Source: Bacteroidales bacterium (GTDB lineage: Bacteria > Bacteroidota > Bacteroidia > Bacteroidales > P3). From it: 12,993 nucleotides of DNA. The stretch spans positions 1,150,679-1,163,671 of the forward strand of contig JABUUQ010000002.1 of NCBI GenBank assembly GCA_021443125.1, written 5' to 3'. Below are positions 6,219-12,993 of this stretch, one piece after another. The stretch's first letter is position 1, and every line of letters begins with the position of its first letter. Under the pieces are notes generated by a model, which was not told the DNA's origin, did not search any database, and saw nothing but the letters and a program-made list of their open reading frames with translations. A program made the position numbers and the translations under genes.

Positions 6219-7589
6219 CTATTTCAAAGCCTCTGTTAAAGCTTCCATTACAGCTTCCGCCATTGTTGGATGAGGATGTACTGAATCGATTAGTTGTTGC
6301 GCTGTCAAACCGTTTTCTCTTGCAACAACAATCTCTTCAATCATTTCCGTAACATTATCTCCAACCATTGAACAACCCAATATCTTGTTTGTGTTCTTAT
6401 CTACAACAACTTTCACAAAACCATCTCTGTTTCCTGCTGCAGTTGCCTTGCCAGAGGCCATATACATAAACTTTCCTACCTTATATTCCAAGCCTGCTTC
6501 TTTTGCCTTGTCTTCATTCATACCCACAGAAGCAACTTCAGGTGTTGTGTATGTACATCCTGGTATATTGTCATAAGAAACTGGTTTTACATCTTCGCCA
6601 TGAATATGTTTTATACATACTTCCGCTTCCTTGCTTGCAACATGTGCCAAAGCAGCACCAGGAACTATATCACCAATAGCATAAATACCTTCAACATTTG
6701 TTTCATACCATTGATTAACAAGCACTTTTCCTCTTTCGTTGGCTATGTTGAGATTTTCCAATCCAAGACCTGCAAGATTTGTTTCCACACCTACTGCAGA
6801 AAGAACAACATCGCATTCTATTGTTTCCGTTTTCTTTCCTGCAAGAGTTACAACACAATGATTATCTACAACATCCACCTTTTCCACAGAGGTTGCTGTA
6901 TAGATTTTCATACCATTTTTCTTGAAACAACGCTGTAATGTGCTTGCAACTTCCTTATCTTCGTTTGGAACTATCTGAGGCATAAATTCCACTAAAGTAA
7001 CTTGTGTGCCTATAGACTGATAGAAATGAGCAAATTCGCTTCCTATAGCACCACTACCAACAACTACCATTGATTTTGGCTGTTCTGGTAAAGTCATTGC
7101 CTCACGATATCCGATAATATACTTGCCATCTTGTGGTAAATTAGGCAAAACTCTTGAGTGTGCGCCAGTTGCAAGGATTATTTTGTCGGCTTCAACTATT
7201 TGAATGCCTTCGCTTGAAGTTACCTCTATGGTTTTATCTTTTGTAAGCATAGCCTGACCGAAAATAACTTCAACATTTGCTTTTTTCATAAGGAATTCAA
7301 CGCCTTTGTTCATAGCATCGGCAACTCCTCTTGAGCGTTCAACTATTTTTTGAAAGTTTGGCTTAACTTCTCCTGTTATTTCAATGCCGTATTCTGCCGC
7401 TTTTTCTGCATAATGATAAGCTTGTGCGGATTTCAAAAGGGCTTTGGTTGGAATGCATCCCCAATTCAAACAAATACCGCCTAATCTTTCTTTTTCAATA
7501 AGGGCAACCTTATAGCCCAATTCTGATGCTTTTTGTGCAGCAACATATCCACCAGGACCTGCACCTATAACTGCTATATCGTATCTCAT
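6219..7589 (-). CDS. lpdA: dihydrolipoyl dehydrogenase
   Basis: This 456-residue flavoprotein has the FAD-binding GAGPGGYVAA (9-18) and the redox-active disulfide C40/C45 in GGICLNWGCIPTK. A second Rossmann motif VVGSGAIGSEFAHFY binds NAD, YAIGDIVPG is the second FAD contact, and HPHPTMAE contains the catalytic pair H440/E445. The length fits the family. The enzyme reoxidises dihydrolipoamide to lipoamide with NAD+ as the E3 component of 2-oxoacid dehydrogenase complexes or the glycine cleavage system. No E1, E2 or glycine-cleavage gene is nearby, so the partner complex is encoded elsewhere and cannot be named from this window. It is the first gene of a unit with recQ, which starts 1 bp after its TAG stop. 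A TAAATTTG box lies 26 bp upstream of the ATG. Confidence 0.95.
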   Translation of the reverse strand: MRYDIAVIGAGPGGYVAAQKASELGYKVALIEKERLGGICLNWGCIPTKALLKSAQAYHYAEKAAEYGIEITGEVKPNFQKIVERSRGVADAMNKGVEFLMKKANVEVIFGQAMLTKDKTIEVTSSEGIQIVEADKIILATGAHSRVLPNLPQDGKYIIGYREAMTLPEQPKSMVVVGSGAIGSEFAHFYQSIGTQVTLVEFMPQIVPNEDKEVASTLQRCFKKNGMKIYTATSVEKVDVVDNHCVVTLAGKKTETIECDVVLSAVGVETNLAGLGLENLNIANERGKVLVNQWYETNVEGIYAIGDIVPGAALAHVASKEAEVCIKHIHGEDVKPVSYDNIPGCTYTTPEVASVGMNEDKAKEAGLEYKVGKFMYMASGKATAAGNRDGFVKVVVDKNTNKILGCSMVGDNVTEMIEEIVVARENGLTAQQLIDSVHPHPTMAEAVMEALTEALK

Positions 7590-7615
7590 AATTTTATTTA
7601 TTTTTCTTCTGTTTG

Positions 7616-7623
7616 CAAATTTA
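7616..7623 (-). promoter_or_regulatory. -7 promoter box of the lpdA-recQ unit
   Basis: The minus strand reads TAAATTTG, a full match to TAnnTTTG. The expected -33 element, 18 bp further upstream, reads TTTCG (7642-7646), a partial match to TTTG. Transcription would begin near 7610, giving a leader of about 20 nt. Confidence 0.45.
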
Positions 7624-7624
7624 C

Positions 7625-7650
7625 AAAAAAATAGGCGAAAACGAAACGCC
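7625..7650 (-). terminator. weak candidate terminator for the receptor-M16-CHU_C unit
   Basis: On the minus strand, GGCG (7647-7650) can pair with CGCC (7634-7637) around a 9-nt loop, followed by TA and seven T residues (7625-7631). The stem is only 4 bp and overlaps the likely -33 region of lpdA, so read-through into lpdA is possible. Confidence 0.25.
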
Positions 7651-7702
7651 GTTTTAATTTTTTATTCCTTGCTTTTAATTTTCTAAAAGCAAGTTTTAAT
7701 TT
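7651..7702. repeat. intergenic AT-rich repeat, copy B, with a 10-bp hairpin
   Basis: Positions 7651-7682 match 4451-4482 with one mismatch, and 7676-7702 are identical to 4434-4460. CTTGCTTTTA (7668-7677) and TAAAAGCAAG (7684-7693) form a perfect 10-bp stem with a 6-nt loop. TTTT follows the stem on the plus strand only. As a terminator it would serve plus-strand transcripts, yet all genes here are on the minus strand. It starts 9 bp after the CHU_C-domain gene. Confidence 0.65.
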
Positions 7703-7710
7703 CTTGTTTC

Positions 7711-9438
7711 TTAGTCATACAAAAGGAATGTGCCAGAATGCTTTTCCAGTTTGCCTTCGGAATTTACGAATTGTATGTAATAAATATAGGTATCTATCTT
7801 GCAGAATTTTCCATTATATTTTCCATCCCATCCTTCTTCAACATCGTTAGTTGAAAACAGCATAGTACCCCAACGATTATATATTTTGAAATCGTATGAC
7901 GAATTTTTAACAAAATGGCATGCCGGTTTGAAGGTGTTAATTTCTTGGTTTCCGTCGCGTGGAGCAAAGGCATTTGGAATAAAAAAGATAGTTTCTTTTT
8001 TTAGAAAGTTGTGTGATGAATTTGCTTCTTCTTTTCTATTGTCTGGACCAAAGCCTTGTTCTGTAGCGTTGACAAAATAATAGATTTTATCAGTTGAAGA
8101 CATTTCATCTCTTGCGTCATCAATATATACATTGGCAGATGTGGAACCAAGATAGGTGGCAGAATTCACATCTCCTTCCTCATAACGAAAAACATCGTAA
8201 CTATCTGCCTGCCAAAGCATAGAAGGAGTCCACATAACTTTGTTTTCGGAAAAAGAAACCTCTTCCACAACAACCCTAAGTGTCTTTGCCGTATTGCTTG
8301 AACGGGTATAAGACACGCCACACACATCCGAAGCCTCCAAATAGTAGGAATAAATGTTTGAAAGTATATCTTCGCCTATATAATCTTGAATTTCAATAAT
8401 TTCTGCACCTGTATAAGGTATTGTGGCAACCAAAGAAAACACTCCGTTATCTTTTGAACGATAGAGTTTGAAGTCTTGAATCTGCTTTTTGTTATCTACA
8501 TAAGCTCTTACGGTAACACTTTTGTTGTCTGCATTGACTGAAGCTGAACGCATAATAATAAAATCCAAGGTGTCGGCAGTATTCTGATTTTTTGTTACCT
8601 TGTTGGAGTATGCAACGTAATCGGTATTCGCTATTGTTGCCTCCACATAGAATGTTGTAAGACCATTGCTTGCTGGAATCGCAATATCTATTGTTGTATT
8701 GTCTGTTGTTGCTACCACATTGAAAGGACTATTGTTTTGACTCATATATATATTATAGGAAGGCAAGCCATTGCAAGTGGTTTCAAAGCTATTCCAAGAC
8801 AATTTTGCAGGTTGGGCACAATTTGTCAAATCTACAGTCAAAACCATATTAGGAAATGTTGATGTTCTCAAAGAAGTATTCATGCAAGAGTCGAATGCCA
8901 TTACAGCCAAAGAGTTTATCTCTGTGATATCGCAAGAATTGCAAGCATAAACACTTGCTTGGGCGTCCCAAATAGTATCTAAACTTACGCAAGGATTGCC
9001 TTTGCATATCACATAACCAAGAACATCTGGCGAAGGTGAAGGAGTCCAAAGCAGATTATACTGTTGTGTTGCCAAATCTATTGAAGCATATCGAGCACCA
9101 GGCCATTCAGGTATTTCAGTGTCGCCAGTAACAATTTGAACCTCATTGCTCACAAGATTGTTTGCCGTTTTTATGTAATATGTAAGTGTATCCACGCAAG
9201 AAGGATTAAGAGTGTCGGAATAATTGCAGTTACCTGCAGAGATATCATTGGCTATTGCAACAAAATCTATGTCGTTGAGTGCTGTGCTTTTTCTGTATAT
9301 AGTTGAGCTTTCGGAAGATGTCCATTGCAAAACAACATTTGTAGGCGACACAAGCACTCCTTGCAGAAGAAAGTCTTGTGCCTGTGTTGCAAAACTTAAG
9401 ACAACTAAATTTAATATAAAAAAGCAGAGTTTTTTCAT
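7711..9438 (-). CDS. secreted surface protein with T9SS type B (gliding-motility-associated, CHU_C) C-terminal domain
   Basis: This 575-residue protein starts with a signal peptide (MKKLCFFILNLVVLSFATQA, cleavage before Q21). The C-terminal domain at about 485-575 (FFIPNAFAPRDG, YDFKIYNRWGTMLF, EGWDGKYNG, DTYIYYIQF, GTFLLYD) is the type B T9SS sorting domain found in SprB-like surface proteins. Between them are several beta-sandwich modules resembling fibronectin type III, recognisable by recurring W-T/S-P or LSW strands followed by a 'Y-x-V/I-Y/F-R/K' strand (for example LLWTPS, KLSWNS, VMWTPS). About a dozen cysteines fit a disulfide-rich exported protein. By family knowledge it is carried through the outer membrane and attached to the cell surface; ligand unknown. 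Its ATG overlaps the M16 stop by 4 bp (ATGA), indicating coupled translation with the upstream gene. Confidence 0.88.
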   Translation of the reverse strand: MKKLCFFILNLVVLSFATQAQDFLLQGVLVSPTNVVLQWTSSESSTIYRKSTALNDIDFVAIANDISAGNCNYSDTLNPSCVDTLTYYIKTANNLVSNEVQIVTGDTEIPEWPGARYASIDLATQQYNLLWTPSPSPDVLGYVICKGNPCVSLDTIWDAQASVYACNSCDITEINSLAVMAFDSCMNTSLRTSTFPNMVLTVDLTNCAQPAKLSWNSFETTCNGLPSYNIYMSQNNSPFNVVATTDNTTIDIAIPASNGLTTFYVEATIANTDYVAYSNKVTKNQNTADTLDFIIMRSASVNADNKSVTVRAYVDNKKQIQDFKLYRSKDNGVFSLVATIPYTGAEIIEIQDYIGEDILSNIYSYYLEASDVCGVSYTRSSNTAKTLRVVVEEVSFSENKVMWTPSMLWQADSYDVFRYEEGDVNSATYLGSTSANVYIDDARDEMSSTDKIYYFVNATEQGFGPDNRKEEANSSHNFLKKETIFFIPNAFAPRDGNQEINTFKPACHFVKNSSYDFKIYNRWGTMLFSTNDVEEGWDGKYNGKFCKIDTYIYYIQFVNSEGKLEKHSGTFLLYD

Positions 9439-10715
9439 TTATTATTGTTCTTTGATATTGAAATCAGGAACTCATCTTCCTTGAAATACTTATTTGCAAG
9501 CTCGATTATGTCGTCTGCAGTTGTGGATTGCACTTTGTTAAGCATGTAAGAATTATAGGTATCAGGAAGATTATAACGAATAAAGTACTCATAATTCTCG
9601 CTTATCTCTTGCACGCCGTCTGTGGCACGAAGCAAATCGCCTATCATATAGTTTTTAACCGTAGCAAGTTCATCTTCAGAAACTTTTTCTTCTCTCAAGC
9701 GTTTCATTTCTTTGCGTATCTCATCCAATGTAGCATTATCTTTGTCTGCAGTTACATCTGAAACTATCAGCATAACACTGCCATACTTGAAAGGTGCAAT
9801 AACAGAGTCTATTCCATAGGTATAGCCTTTTTCTTCCCTGATATTTGACATCAAACGCGAATTGAAATATCCTCCAAACAAACAATTAAGAACAGAAAGC
9901 GATATAAAATCTTCATGAGCAACCTTTGGCATCAGCCTTCCCATAGCAATAGACGCTTGAACGGCAGAATCCAAAGGTGTGATTATTGTTTTATTTTTCG
10001 GAGTCAAGTCTATATTTATCTCTTGTCTTGTTGTATCTGCAGTTGTTTTGTTCCAAAAATCTTGTCCCAAAGATTTGTCAAGCAAAGAATAGAATTCTTC
10101 ATCCACATTGCCCGATAACATTATATAACATTGGTTGCAGGAATATCTTTTTCGGTAAAAATCTCTCAAATCATCAGCCTTGACATTGTCGTAATCCTCT
10201 ACTCTCGCATACATTCCATAAGGATTTTCTTTGCCAAACAGTTCCTGCATAAAAGTTTTGTGAGCCAAGAAATTAGTCTTTTGAAGTTTTAACAGATATT
10301 CTTGTCTTGCGTTGTTGATAGCAACTTTGAGGTTGTTTTCAGGAAATACAGGATATTTAATCATCTGTTCTATCAAAGGCAAAACATCTTTCTGATATTG
10401 TTTCAAAAAAGAAAAACCAAGAGAAGTTCTTTCGTTGCTTGTGGAAGGCAAATAATTTAACCCGTAAAAGTCAATCTCATCTGCCAATTCTTGTGCTGAA
10501 AAATCTTTTGTGCCTTGATTGAGTTGGGTTTTGGTGAGTGATGCCGTGAAAAACTTGTCTTGTGATATTGTTCCGGCATTGTCGAAAATGATTTTCATAA
10601 ACACAACATCCATCTCTGGATTATTGAAAGAATAAACCTTGATTCCGTTTGACAGAACCTTGCTTTCAGGAAAATAATCCTTGACTTTAATTTGAGAAAA
10701 CTTCGGAATAATCAT
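9435..10715 (-). CDS. M16-family (insulinase-like) peptidase homologue lacking the zinc-binding motif
   Basis: This 426-residue two-domain M16 protein is of the usual single-subunit length. The start KVLSNGIKVYSFNN and the following strands fit the family, but the place where HxxEH should stand reads FTASLTKTQLNQG, and no HxxEH occurs elsewhere. The C-terminal half retains FGGYFNSRLMSNIREEKGYTYG (about 278-300), the arginine/tyrosine substrate-binding pair. This is the pattern of the non-catalytic partner in heterodimeric M16 peptidases, where the other subunit holds zinc. No signal peptide is visible, so it appears cytoplasmic unless another N-terminus is used. It starts 5 bp after the TonB-receptor stop and overlaps the CHU_C-domain gene by 4 bp. 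No catalytic partner lies in this window. Function: chaperone, regulator or substrate-binding subunit are all possible. Confidence 0.85.
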   Translation of the reverse strand: MIIPKFSQIKVKDYFPESKVLSNGIKVYSFNNPEMDVVFMKIIFDNAGTISQDKFFTASLTKTQLNQGTKDFSAQELADEIDFYGLNYLPSTSNERTSLGFSFLKQYQKDVLPLIEQMIKYPVFPENNLKVAINNARQEYLLKLQKTNFLAHKTFMQELFGKENPYGMYARVEDYDNVKADDLRDFYRKRYSCNQCYIMLSGNVDEEFYSLLDKSLGQDFWNKTTADTTRQEINIDLTPKNKTIITPLDSAVQASIAMGRLMPKVAHEDFISLSVLNCLFGGYFNSRLMSNIREEKGYTYGIDSVIAPFKYGSVMLIVSDVTADKDNATLDEIRKEMKRLREEKVSEDELATVKNYMIGDLLRATDGVQEISENYEYFIRYNLPDTYNSYMLNKVQSTTADDIIELANKYFKEDEFLISISKNNNK

Positions 10716-10720
10716 GCTTG

Positions 10721-12993
10721 TTAGAATTCAATGGTTAGTTTTGCATTTAATCGTGTTGGTGTAAGATAATTAGGCACAGAATAAGAGGCACCTGCAAAAT
10801 CCTGAACGTACATATATGAAATTACATTCTTGGTATTGAAAACATTAAGCCACTCAAGATTTACCCAAATTTTCTTTGCAAAACGCATAAAATTGTTCTT
10901 TGCCCATGAAGCCTCTTCATCTTTAATTCTGAATGTAAAAGCGATATCTGCTCTTAGGTAGTGAGACATTCTTAGCACAATGTCTGTGTTTGGAGGGTAG
11001 TAAGGATATCCGCTACCATAGTTGAAATTAAGATAGACTCTCATCCATGGCATATTTGGCAAGTAGTCTTGGAATGAAACACTTGCATTAAATAATTGGT
11101 CGGTAGGTCTTGGCAAAAATCCTTTGTTATCCCCTTCTATATCTTGCTCTGTTTTCATCAAAGAAACTGTAACCCAAGAATCTATGCCACGAATAAATTC
11201 TCCAAACAGTTTCATATCCAAACCAGCTGCGTAACCTGTTGCGTTATTCAAAGCAGAATATCTTAATCTCACGTTATCAATTCTATAAGGAATAATATCC
11301 CAAAGATATTTGTAGTATGCAGAAGTTATAAACTTGAAATTTCTGTCCAACATCTTGAAATTCCAATCGGAAGACAAAACAAAATGCCATGATTTTTGGC
11401 TTTTAATATCTTGATTTATATCTCCTTGCTCGTTTCTGTACTCTCTATAAAACGGAAACTGGGCATAAATACCTGTTGCAAACCTAAACAAAATATCTTT
11501 ATTGATATTTGGCTTATAACTCATACTTGCACGAGGAGAAGGAAAGACTTCATTATTAAAGCTCCAATACTGTGCTCTCACGCCAAGGTTGAAAAAGTAT
11601 GTACCCGCTTGTTTCTCCAGAGTGATTTGCCTTTGTGCATATGCAGTCAAACGATTAGACGAAATTGTATTGTCGGAACGATAGCAATCTTGAAGCAAAG
11701 GTGAATTTGGTCCGTCGTATATGCCTATATTATCTGGTATTGAAGGAATTGTATAGTCGGAAGAATCAACCATTTTCCACTCACGAATCCAGTCATCTAT
11801 CTGTTCTCTTTGATATTTAAGTCCCCAAGACAACAAACCATTGTCATAATATTTGTATCCTTTATGTTCTATATTGAAAATAGTTGCTTGCAAATTGTTT
11901 CGTGCGTGTTCAAGATAGGTTCCTATGCCTCTGTCAAACTCTTCCTCACTTCCCAATCCTCCTGTCTCGTATAACCAGTACTGTCCTTGTATATCATAGG
12001 TTTCTTTCTCGTTTGTGGAAAATGCAGATGCAATAAATTTCAATTGCAAATCCTTTCTTAATTTATGATTTAGCATCAAAGCTCCGAAATATGATGTAAA
12101 TCTGTCCACTTCCTCACCATCAAAATAAATTTTTAGGTTAAGAGTTTGATAAACATTGCCAAACTGAGTTTCTCTTGTTTGTGGAATAAAATTATATCTA
12201 TTATCGGAAATATTACCCAAGAAAGCCAGTTCTGTTTTCTCGTTTATGTCATAAGTCAAATAAGTTTGCAAATCATTGAAGTTGGAATTGTAGTCGCCAC
12301 TTGTTTCCAAAGAATTCAGCAAATACTTGTTTGTTTTGTTTCTATAACCTAACTGATAGGTAAAACGAGAACCTATCAAACCTTCTATATGCAAACTGCC
12401 GCCCAAAAGTCCTATACTTGCATTGCCATTGAATTCTGTTGGTTTCTTGTATTTGATATCAAGCACAGAAGACATCTTATCGCCATATTTTGCGTCAAAC
12501 CCACCTGAAGAAAACTGAATATCGCCTATCATATCGGTATTTATGAATGACAAACCTTCCTGCTGGCCGTTTCTTATGAGTAAAGGTCTGTAGATTTCAA
12601 TATCATTTACATATACAAGGTTTTCGTCAAAATTTCCTCCCCTTACAGAATATTGTGAAGAAAGTTCATTGTTTGAGGAAACACCTTCTGTGGATTTTAT
12701 TACATTTTCCACCCCACCTGTTGGGCCTGCTGTATTTTTTGCCCACTCGGTAGAAATTCTTGTAACGCCGTCTTCTCTCGAGTAATCGCCTTTAACTTCA
12801 ACTGCATCAAGAGTTTGAGAACTTTGTTCAAGCACAATATCAATTTCTTTATTCTGTAAGGAAGATAAAATAATTATTGTATCAAAATCCTTAAAACCTA
12901 TGCACGAAAATCTTATCTTATATTCCTTGTTTGCCTTTAACGACAAAGAATAATTACCATTTTGATTGCTTGTTGTACCGATTGGCTTATCCA
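10721..12993 (-). CDS. TonB-dependent receptor with carboxypeptidase-regulatory-like domain, partial, N-terminus outside the window
   Basis: The frame stays open to the window's right edge (first full codon at 12991), giving 756 residues. A start at 12946 would be a TTG inside the first domain and is rejected, because in-frame upstream residues DKPIGTTSNQNGNYSLSLK continue a carboxypeptidase-regulatory-like beta sandwich. The signal peptide and first strands are therefore missing. The TonB plug follows (about visible residues 60-170: LDAVEV, GGVENVIKSTEGV, SQYSVRGGNFDENLVYVNDIEIYRP, GGFDAKYGDKMSSVLDI), then a beta-barrel rich in alternating aromatic strands ending RLNAKLTIEF, with the terminal Phe typical of outer-membrane proteins. 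It takes up a large ligand across the outer membrane using TonB energy. It has no obvious SusC-type partner downstream. Next in line are an M16 homologue (5-bp gap) and a T9SS surface protein. Ligand unknown. Confidence 0.92.
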   Translation of the reverse strand, partial: DKPIGTTSNQNGNYSLSLKANKEYKIRFSCIGFKDFDTIIILSSLQNKEIDIVLEQSSQTLDAVEVKGDYSREDGVTRISTEWAKNTAGPTGGVENVIKSTEGVSSNNELSSQYSVRGGNFDENLVYVNDIEIYRPLLIRNGQQEGLSFINTDMIGDIQFSSGGFDAKYGDKMSSVLDIKYKKPTEFNGNASIGLLGGSLHIEGLIGSRFTYQLGYRNKTNKYLLNSLETSGDYNSNFNDLQTYLTYDINEKTELAFLGNISDNRYNFIPQTRETQFGNVYQTLNLKIYFDGEEVDRFTSYFGALMLNHKLRKDLQLKFIASAFSTNEKETYDIQGQYWLYETGGLGSEEEFDRGIGTYLEHARNNLQATIFNIEHKGYKYYDNGLLSWGLKYQREQIDDWIREWKMVDSSDYTIPSIPDNIGIYDGPNSPLLQDCYRSDNTISSNRLTAYAQRQITLEKQAGTYFFNLGVRAQYWSFNNEVFPSPRASMSYKPNINKDILFRFATGIYAQFPFYREYRNEQGDINQDIKSQKSWHFVLSSDWNFKMLDRNFKFITSAYYKYLWDIIPYRIDNVRLRYSALNNATGYAAGLDMKLFGEFIRGIDSWVTVSLMKTEQDIEGDNKGFLPRPTDQLFNASVSFQDYLPNMPWMRVYLNFNYGSGYPYYPPNTDIVLRMSHYLRADIAFTFRIKDEEASWAKNNFMRFAKKIWVNLEWLNVFNTKNVISYMYVQDFAGASYSVPNYLTPTRLNAKLTIEF

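Noticed and set aside
7668..7693. Hairpin in copy B considered as the terminator of the CHU_C-domain gene
   Set aside because: The T-tract follows the stem on the plus strand, which is the wrong direction for the minus-strand gene; on the minus strand the stem is followed by A-rich sequence.
4396..7702. lpdA and recQ considered as cargo of a composite element flanked by repeat copies A and B
   Set aside because: The flanking repeats are short and carry no transposase, the genes are core functions, and a third copy at 1503-1537 shows the repeat is simply intergenic.
8849..9049. Minus-strand open frame of 66 codons
   Set aside because: It lies in another frame fully inside the CHU_C-domain gene and shows no domain or signal of its own.
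12944..12946. Possible start of the TonB-dependent receptor at 12946
   Set aside because: The codon is TTG, and 15 further in-frame residues upstream to the window edge continue the carboxypeptidase-regulatory-like domain, so the gene is simply truncated by the window.

Overview
The window looks like AT-rich chromosomal DNA from a member of the Bacteroidota that has a type IX secretion system (T9SS). The evidence is two secreted proteins with T9SS C-terminal sorting domains (one type A, one type B/CHU_C), a TonB-dependent receptor with a carboxypeptidase-regulatory-like N-terminal domain, a short RecQ of the kind common in this phylum, and promoter-like motifs close to the Bacteroidota TTTG / TAnnTTTG pattern. 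Assignment to the Bacteroidales is a weaker inference, from the look of the GlcNAc-kinase-like and FabG proteins.

Every gene I can support is on the minus strand, so transcription runs from high to low coordinates. The genes fall into four probable transcription units. Unit 1 (12993 to 7711) holds a TonB-dependent receptor cut by the window edge, an M16-family peptidase homologue without the zinc-binding motif, and a type-B T9SS surface protein. Its junctions are a 5-bp gap and a 4-bp ATGA overlap. Unit 2 (7589 to 4499) holds dihydrolipoyl dehydrogenase and a RecQ-family helicase that starts at TTG, 1 bp after the lpdA stop. Unit 3 (4320 to 1628) holds a GT4 glycosyltransferase, a GT2 glycosyltransferase and a FabG-type reductase, and ends in a clear intrinsic terminator. 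Unit 4 (1418 to 1) holds a type-A T9SS secreted protein and an N-acetylglucosamine-kinase-like ATPase that runs off the left edge.

The functions are mixed: envelope uptake and surface display (unit 1), central metabolism and DNA repair (unit 2), glycan assembly plus a fatty-acid-type reductase (unit 3), and a secreted protein plus amino-sugar phosphorylation (unit 4). Most of this is ordinary core genome.

Two things stand out. First, all three intergenic gaps longer than 100 bp carry copies of a small AT-rich repeat built on AAAAGCAAG / CTTGCTTTT, in different arrangements and orientations. Second, unit 1 pairs an outer-membrane TonB receptor with a non-catalytic M16 protein. This recalls the TonB receptor plus M16 pairing of the ferredoxin-import (Fus) system, but it lacks the active site and any visible export signal. 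No tRNA, rRNA, CRISPR array, insertion sequence or phage gene was seen, and no gene-free stretch exceeds about 210 bp.
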